Part shown: positions 57,615 through 64,000 of the stretch, piece by piece
Layout of the letters: each line of letters starts with the position of its first letter
Numbering within the stretch: the stretch's first letter is position 1
Assembly (NCBI RefSeq): GCF_023091745.1
Contig: NC_068910.1
Span: 38,117,272-38,181,271 of the forward strand
Direction: 5' to 3'
Source of the DNA: Budorcas taxicolor
Lineage: Eukaryota; Chordata; Mammalia; Artiodactyla; Bovidae
Length of the DNA: 64,000 bases
Made by a program: the position numbers and the translations under genes
The notes under the pieces: model-generated
What the model was told of the DNA's origin: nothing
Database searches by the model: none
The model's input: the letters and a program-made list of their open reading frames with translations, nothing else

Positions 57615-59584
57615 AAAATAGTAAGTACTTCGTATTTATTAAAAGAGTAAACAAATTAATTAGCAAGGCAGTACTAGCATTCTTGTTCCTAGATGAGCTA
57701 AACCTGCTTTAACAAAATAAAGAAACTTGCTCAAAGTCACTGAGTGAGTGAGTGGTAGGACCAGTTTTGAAACTTGGGTCCATCTATGTCCAAACTTCAG
57801 CCGAAGACTTGTCTCCCAGAGAGGTCTCTGAGTTTGATATTGATTGTGACAACACCTAAGTTTCAAAATCTAACCAAGTGGATTTTTTTTTTAAAGTGAT
57901 TAAAAATTATCACAGAAATGTCATGAGACTCTCTCCCAAATCGCTGCCAATTTATCTGTGAAGGAGTAATAGCTATGAAATTGGGACTTTGTTCCCAAAT
58001 ACTCTCCTAAATTCAGAAAAATGAGGGACAGATGATATTGTGACAGCTAACTTTCCCACTTAAGTCTCTGCCACTCTCAATCTTTGTCAAAATGTGTTTC
58101 TCATAATTAAGAATCATGGTTTTCAGAGAAGACAAGTGGCAATTCAATAGCTCAAAATCTGCTGAAAAATTCCATTGCATATTGAAGTGCCCACACACTT
58201 GAGCATTCTCACCCATCTCTCTAGTCCCAAAGGCTTTGCTTAATGAAGACAGCAAGATAACCATCTATACAAGAGTATTTTAAGTAGGTGTTCTCATCCT
58301 GCAGTGATAATTACTTGAGTTACTACCTTATACCTTGCTATGAAGAAAAGGATATTTTTTATGAGAAGGAAATGAATTCATTTCTTAACTCTTGGTAGAT
58401 GAAATCCTTCATATGTGTTCATCTAGTGGAAGTTATTACTAAGATTGATGTTCTTAATATATACATTATAAGGAAGATCCAGTTTTCACTGCAAAAGCCC
58501 TGCTGCTCTACTACCCTAATAGATATGTAACTTTTCCTCAAATGTTCTCAGAAAAGAGGCTAAACTTATATGTAAGAATTTTTCACTGAACCTGATATAT
58601 CTACATTTAAAGAGCTTTGTTCTCAAAGTACTTGCTTATAAGATTTATCTTTTCCTTTCATACCTTGTATTCATTAAAGGGAATTGGGTTTCATTCTTCC
58701 AGAGCTAAAAGATATGAACAAATTTAAAATATTAAAGAATCATTAATTAAAAAGTTGCCTGAGAAACATGATGGGTGGAGTTCATGCAAGTACTCGCTCA
58801 GTAAGTATGAACTGATCTGCTCTAACATGCATGAGGCATGTCCTGGGGATAATGATATCTTCCATAGCCTCCGCTATAGTCATAATGACTACAAAATGTG
58901 GCAATGTCTCTAGACAATTGAAGATTTAAAAATAACTCTCTATTTGCTTTTGTTGAGGGCAACAAAGGAAAATTCCCAAACATTCAAGTTTCACAATATA
59001 TCAAAGTCAGAAAAGAATCAAAATTTAGAAAGAAAGAAGTCTTATTATAAAAGATGGCAAAACTATCAATCTTTTAATATCTATACTTTATGTATGCCTT
59101 TCCTCCTATTAATCCTTACCCCTAAAACACATCTATTTTACAGACATTTTTCCATAATGAATGTGTCTCTTTCTTGCATTATTTTCAACAGCATACAAAC
59201 ACGAGTTGTATCACCCACCAAAAATTTGTGTATGCTTGGGGAGCAGACTGCATTATTACTCCCAAGTAATCACTTCTTCCTTAGAGGACAAGTACACTAC
59301 CTTCCCATCACCATGAGAAGTGCAGCATCTTCTGTAGAAGGAAGATACACCTCTACGTCAGTGACACTGAGCTTAGTCACATAACTTGCTTTGGTCAATA
59401 GAATGTGAACAAATATAAAGTATGACAAGTGCAAGCTGAAGACTTCAAACATAGCACAGATCTGCTTCTTGCTCCTTCCTTCTTCCCTCAAGAAAGAATA
59501 TTCTGGATTGGGAGAGTTCTGTCAGCCTGTGTCCAGAAATCAGAAGACCTCATAGTGCAGAACCCTGGCTCACGCTAGCTGTGA
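57615..59584. other. Mostly single-copy AT-rich DNA
   Basis: A short MIR-core-like patch at about 57715-57770. The 146-codon frame at 58944-59384 (+) has no family features. Confidence 0.4.
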
Positions 59585-59590
59585 AGGTAA

Positions 59591-59779
59591 AAGTGGCTCA
59601 GTTGTGTCTGACTCTTCGCTGCCCCATGGACTATACAGTCCATGGAATTCTCCAGGCCAGAATACTGGAGTGGGTAGCCTTTCCCTTCTCCAGGGGATCT
59701 TTCCAACGCAGGGATCAAACCCAGGTCTCCCACATTGCAGGCAGATTCTTTACCAGCTGAGCCACAGGGGAAGCCTGAC
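59591..59779 (-). mobile_element. Bov-tA SINE
   Basis: Complete apart from a small internal loss after 'ccatggactat'; head 'gagccacaggggaagcc' at the right. AGGTAA at 59585-59590 and 59780-59785 is a probable duplication. Confidence 0.9.
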
Positions 59780-59869
59780 AGGTAATATAGCCAAGTTTTC
59801 TTGTGATTTTAGTTGGTTTTGTCACTGAAGTATAACCCATTCACCATATTTCTCTGTTCTACCTCTTAG

Positions 59870-60460
59870 CAAAATTCTTGAAAAAACTCACCTAAATGAA
59901 TATATTTCTGCTTTGCTTCTAGTCTCCTCTCAATCCTTTATAATTAGGTTTATTTCCCCCATCCCTATCCCAACTCCAATTCCACTGAAACCATTTTTAT
60001 CGAGGTGTCTTCCACACTTCTAAGACAAATGATTACTTCGTTATGCTCATCTGGCCTGACCTCTCAGCAGCATGTAGCACAGTTGTCCAGTCCACTTCTC
60101 TTGAAATATTCCCATCTCTTGATTTCTTCCAATTTGCCTTCCACCTCAATGGTCATCCCTTCTCAACCAGTTTTGCTAGTTTCCTCTCCCTTTTCAATCA
60201 CTGAAGTATGAGTTCAGGAAGGCCTATTCTTCATCTTTTCTGTCTAAATATTCTCCCAAATGACCTCATCTGGACCCTGATTTTAAACACAGTCTGTATG
60301 AAACAATCCTCTAGCCCCAACCTGAAGGTTTAGCTCAAAGCTCATCTATCTTATTACCTTCTTGACATCTTCATCTGTGAGTCCTACAGGCATTTCAACT
60401 GAAACTTAGAAAAATAGGACTGTTATTTTTTCCTAACTTTCAGATCTTTCCCTTCCACAA
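59870..60460 (+). repeat. L2 LINE RT-region remnant
   Basis: C/T-rich L2-type codon texture: 'gaccttcctcagcagcatgtagcac'-like stretch at 60059-60080, 'ttgatttcttccaatttgccttcc', 'cccaaatgacctcatctggaccc' and 'gacatcttcatctgtgagtcc'. Confidence 0.55.
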
Positions 60461-60489
60461 TCTTTCCAATTTTAGTTCACAGTCACTGT

Positions 60490-60820
60490 TATGGACTGAA
60501 TTTTGTTCTCTATTGTAATGGTAACAGGAGCTGGGGCCTTTGGAAGACAACTAGGTTATGAGAGTAAAGGCCTCATGAGTGAGGTTAGTACTCTTACAAG
60601 AGGAGACACAAGACAGCTTGCATCCTCTCTCTCTCTCCCATGTGAGGATGCAAGGAGAAGACAGCTGTCTGCAAACTGGGAAAAGTGTCTTCAGCAGACA
60701 CCGGCTCTCACAGAGCTCTGACCTTGGACTTTCAAGCCTCCAGAACTGCAAGAAATATTATTATTTAAGCCACCCAGCCTGTGGCCTTTTACTATAGAAG
60801 CCCAAGCTAAGACAATTTTT
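60490..60820 (+). repeat. MaLR-type solo LTR (MST-like)
   Basis: 'tatggactgaattttgttc', 'tcatgagtgaggttagtactcttacaagagg', 'catgtgaggatgcaaggagaag', 'ctttcaagcctccagaactgcaagaaat', 'taagccacccagcctgtgg', 'aagctaagaca': the forward MST/THE1 order, and the reverse complement of the pattern at 40215-40598. Confidence 0.85.
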
Positions 60821-60964
60821 ACACACATAGCTTATTAAGCCAAAAACCAAGATCAGAGTGCTATGTCTACAACCCAAGGAACACCAAAGATTGCCAGCAA
60901 ACCATCAGAAGATAGGTAAGAGGCATGGAACAAATTCTTCCTGACAGATCTCAGAAGAAGCCAA

Positions 60965-61080
60965 TGCTGCTGACACTTCATCTCTTACTTCTGGCCCCCC
61001 AAGACTGTAAGACAATACATCTCTGTAATTTAAGCCCTACCAGTTTGTAATACTCTCTTACAGCAGTCCTATCAAAGGAA
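60965..61080 (+). repeat. LTR 3'-end fragment
   Basis: 'caagactgtaagacaatacatctctgtaatttaagcc' is a MaLR-like polyadenylation-end remnant next to the LTR above. Confidence 0.5.
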
Positions 61081-61542
61081 TGCAAGTCTCCATCTTGCCA
61101 AGTTGTTGGTAGATTCAATCACAACCACTAGGGCCATTCTCCCTACCCTCTGTCTCATTCTCTAGACGTCTTTCCAGGTTCCAGTGTGATAACTGGGTCA
61201 AGCCAAGGAGGTAATATGGGGGAAGTGAGTCTAGGAAAAAATAATCACCATTGACTAGCTTACCTATAGATTCCACAGTCTGGACACACCACCATTATCT
61301 TCTGAGATCCCACCACATGGCTTGCCACTAAACTTCAGGGTACTGGTCTCTGATATACTTGGACCCATCAACCTCTGCCTCATTCCCATTCCAGGGAAGT
61401 TCTCATCTCTCTCTTTGTTCTGCCCCTTCTCAATGAGAATCATAAAAACCAAGTAGGAAAACTGACTTCAAGCAGCCTCTGTGCCAGGCCTAATAAATGT
61501 CCCTGAGAGGAAGAACAAAAAAGACTTGGGCACGTTATACAA
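61081..61542. other. Single-copy DNA
   Basis: No gene or repeat recognised. Confidence 0.35.
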
Positions 61543-61731
61543 GGGGCTTCCCAGGTAGCACACAGTAGTATAGAATCTGCCTGCCAATGTGGGAGATGTG
61601 AGATTCCCTGGAGTAGGAAATGACAACCCATCCAGTATTTCTGCCTGGAAAATTCCATAGACAGAGGAGCCTGATGGGTTACCATCCATGGCGTTGCAAA
61701 GAGATGGACATGACTAAACATGTATGCATAC
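61543..61731 (+). mobile_element. Bov-tA SINE, diverged
   Basis: Head 'ggggcttcccaggtagcacaca', shortened B-box region, and BovA/BovB-like 3' half ending 'ggacatgactaaaca'. Confidence 0.88.
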
Positions 61732-63379
61732 ACCTTCTAAAAAGAGAGACCAAAATTTTGTAAATATCACACATACAGCTCCCAATCATTCTAATTTATC
61801 CTGCCAAAGCAGAGATGTCAGGCAAGACTTATTTAACCAGGTTATAGCTTCACAATGATAGTATCATACCAAGATGATCACCCTGTGATGAGCTCACAAC
61901 TAGAATCCAGTTGTCCCATAATCTGAATACCAACTGAGCCATAATGTTGTATGTCATTCAAAGGAATAAGCTGCAGAACAGAAATAATTCAAGTTGTTTC
62001 TTGAAACCCAAGCATTTCATTAGTCTCCTCCCATGCTGTTTCCTCTTCTCTTACCATCTCATTTTTGAATTTTTAGCAAGCAGTATACAATTATAAGAGA
62101 TCAAATGGCGTGCTCTACATTAGTAAGTTTTCTCAGCCATTTTTGTTCTCTGCTTACAGAAACTTCCTACTTACTGTAGATTTCAAACCTCTCTGTTTCA
62201 GGAAATAAATCTGGTTGCTGCCTAATGGTACATTCATTATAATGCTGTTGTTTCTGAGAAGAAAGTTGTCTAAGGTAATTAAATAAGAGCTGAGTAGGTT
62301 TCTATTGAAGCAGAAATGCATAGCCCACTGCTTTTCCTATTGATAAAAGAAATTTTTCTCAATAAAACAATTTGGTATGGATAATGTAAACTGGACTTTT
62401 GTCATGTTCATTAGTTATCTTCTGCATGACTACACTATTATTTCCCATTTTCTTGTTGGAATTTGGCATTCAGTGTTACAAAAGAAGTAAAGATGTATGT
62501 ATCGTTCTCATACAAGGAAACATCTTTTGGATAGGAACCTCATGTATGTTTCTTAGTAGTGCTACCAGCAGATGTACTATAACTACGAAGAAGGGTGTGG
62601 TCTATTGTATTTTATGGCTCTTCTTATTGTTCCATTAATACCTGTAAAGTATATGTTACATTATTTCATTTAAAATGGACATAAGAAGAAGGAAAAATTA
62701 CTGGAAACTTGAATATTTTCCCACAGTAACTCTCCACAGTAGGTTTAAGTAAACTGCATCTCAATCCCCTATTCTACAAGAATAAGCTGCAGGAAATTTG
62801 AACATTACTCCTACTGTGTAGAATTACAAGGAGGAATTCTATAGCTAGAACTGAAAAGTTGCAGCATTTAAATGTTAGTGGTCTACATATTAGGTCCAAA
62901 TTGCTCTAAATCCGTTGCCCTCAGAGTTGAGATGAATTTCCAACTGCTCTTGATTTGAGGGTCGTCACATATCACCAGAAAGATTGGGAGTCATGGGTAT
63001 AAAGAAGAATTAAAGAAGTTTTTACTAAAATATCAAAGATTATAAAAGTTTTTTAACATCATCAAATCATTTCCAATGTACAAAGAGTATGCTATAGAAT
63101 GATGAATTTCCAGAATGAACTAAAGATAAGTTCTGATATTAGTCCATATTCAAAGTGATACTGATAAGATCTATGACACACTGTCACTTTTGGAAAATGT
63201 TGCAAGCTTTGAAGATAACAGCATTGGATGCCCTCTTGGCAATGACATAGCATTGAGCAGTGATAATGTAGCTTAAATGTTGGTGTAATTAATAAAGCAG
63301 TAGCATCCCTGATGACTTCCTCCATCTTTCACATTAATACCTTGCAGACAGCAGAGTTCTATGACCTTCTTCTGTACTG
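61732..63379. other. Single-copy AT-rich DNA
   Basis: No recognisable repeat or gene. The 79-codon frame at 62399-62638 is hydrophobic but featureless. Confidence 0.4.
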
Positions 63380-63560
63380 GGGAGACAATAATCCAGATTT
63401 TGGAGCTGCAAAGGATGACAGAGATCATCTTTTCTGAACACACTCATTTTAGAGTTGTGAAGACCAAGCCACAGAAAGGTTAAGTGACCTATTTGAGCTC
63501 ATAGAGCCAACTGTCTACAGAGCAGAAGCAAAGGTTCTGTCTCCTGACTCCCAACTCTAT
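63380..63560 (-). repeat. MIR-like remnant
   Basis: 'gttgtgaagaccaagccacagaaaggttaagtgacctatttgagctcatagagcca' resembles a reverse MIR core. Confidence 0.5.
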
Positions 63561-64000
63561 CTACTACCTCTTCAAAAAGGTGTTTTCCACTAAAATATTT
63601 CTTTACATGGCAAAGGGAGCGCTCTGACTTGAAAGAAATTTCACACACCAAGGACCAAGTGGAGAAAGCATGCTGAAAGACAGGAGCCCTTCATGAACCC
63701 CTTAAACAACGTCTGTAGGGAGCTGCTTTCCCTCTTCTTGGGTAAGACCAGCTGTGCTGAGGGAAGTCATTGATGAGCATGAGGAAACCTCTCACCTGAC
63801 AATAGTCTGCAGGAATCTCCTCTGTGCCATATCGTCCACACTCTTCCTGCTTCCTTTTAAAACGCAAAGTATCTTTACACTTCCTTTTTTTCCTCAAGGG
63901 GAATCAACACAATCATTATATTAAGGCCCCACTGGAAGCTACCACTGTGTAAAAGCAACAACAATAAAGTTTCAAATTGATCATTTCTAGTTGCTGAAAG
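63561..64000. other. Single-copy DNA with a weak exon-like frame
   Basis: An open frame at 63691-63897 (-) reads through an in-frame CAG/GTGAGAG splice-donor-like site at 63796/63795. Function unknown; see findings. Confidence 0.3.

Noticed and set aside
58944..59384. 146-codon open frame
   Set aside because: AT-rich composition, no motif, no promoter or splice support.

Overview
This is a stretch of nuclear DNA from a ruminant, almost certainly a bovid. No host protein-coding gene, tRNA or rRNA gene can be supported. The lineage call rests on the repeats: eleven BovB (RTE-clade LINE) fragments or copies, many BovB-dependent SINEs (Bov-tA and Bov-A2/BovA), a ruminant L1 3' end, one CHR-type cetartiodactyl SINE, and an older mammalian layer (L2, MIR, L1M, MaLR LTRs, MER5). 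The sequence does not decide between cattle, sheep and goat. It looks like intergenic or deep intronic DNA.

Layout. 1-2.97 kb: mostly single-copy. 2.97-6.90 kb: a nearly full-length BovB on the minus strand, with a 12-bp target-site duplication, an open 696-codon reverse-transcriptase part, an endonuclease part broken by three stops, and a GC-rich 5' region of about ten ~40-bp tandem units. 7.2-20.2 kb: an old L1M stretch, four 5'-truncated BovB copies (8.6, 11, 15.9 and 17.4 kb), a MaLR-type LTR, an L1M 3' end and an L2 3' region, the last two each split by a Bov-tA. 20.2-29.4 kb: mostly single-copy or ancient sequence with scattered SINEs. 29.4-37.2 kb: a BovB/SINE-rich block in which two BovB pieces in opposite orientation look like the two halves of one element. 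37.2-43.4 kb: single-copy DNA, two Bov-tA and a MaLR LTR. 43.5-47.5 kb: two sibling BovB copies in inverted orientation. 47.5-64 kb: mainly single-copy DNA with a CHR SINE, an L1 3' end, Bov-tA copies, an L2 fragment and an MST-like LTR.

How the parts relate. BovB is the autonomous element: it encodes the endonuclease and reverse transcriptase. Bov-tA and BovA/Bov-A2 carry BovB-like 3' sequence and are the non-autonomous partners copied by that machinery. The BovB copies listed total about 14 kb, roughly a fifth of the window. I found no evidence for an undescribed multi-gene system. The observations most worth checking are the near-intact BovB frame, its tandem 5' units, the possible inversion that split an old BovB, and the inverted BovB pair. 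Family names come from recognising consensus features by eye; boundaries are good to about 5-20 bp unless a target-site duplication is given.
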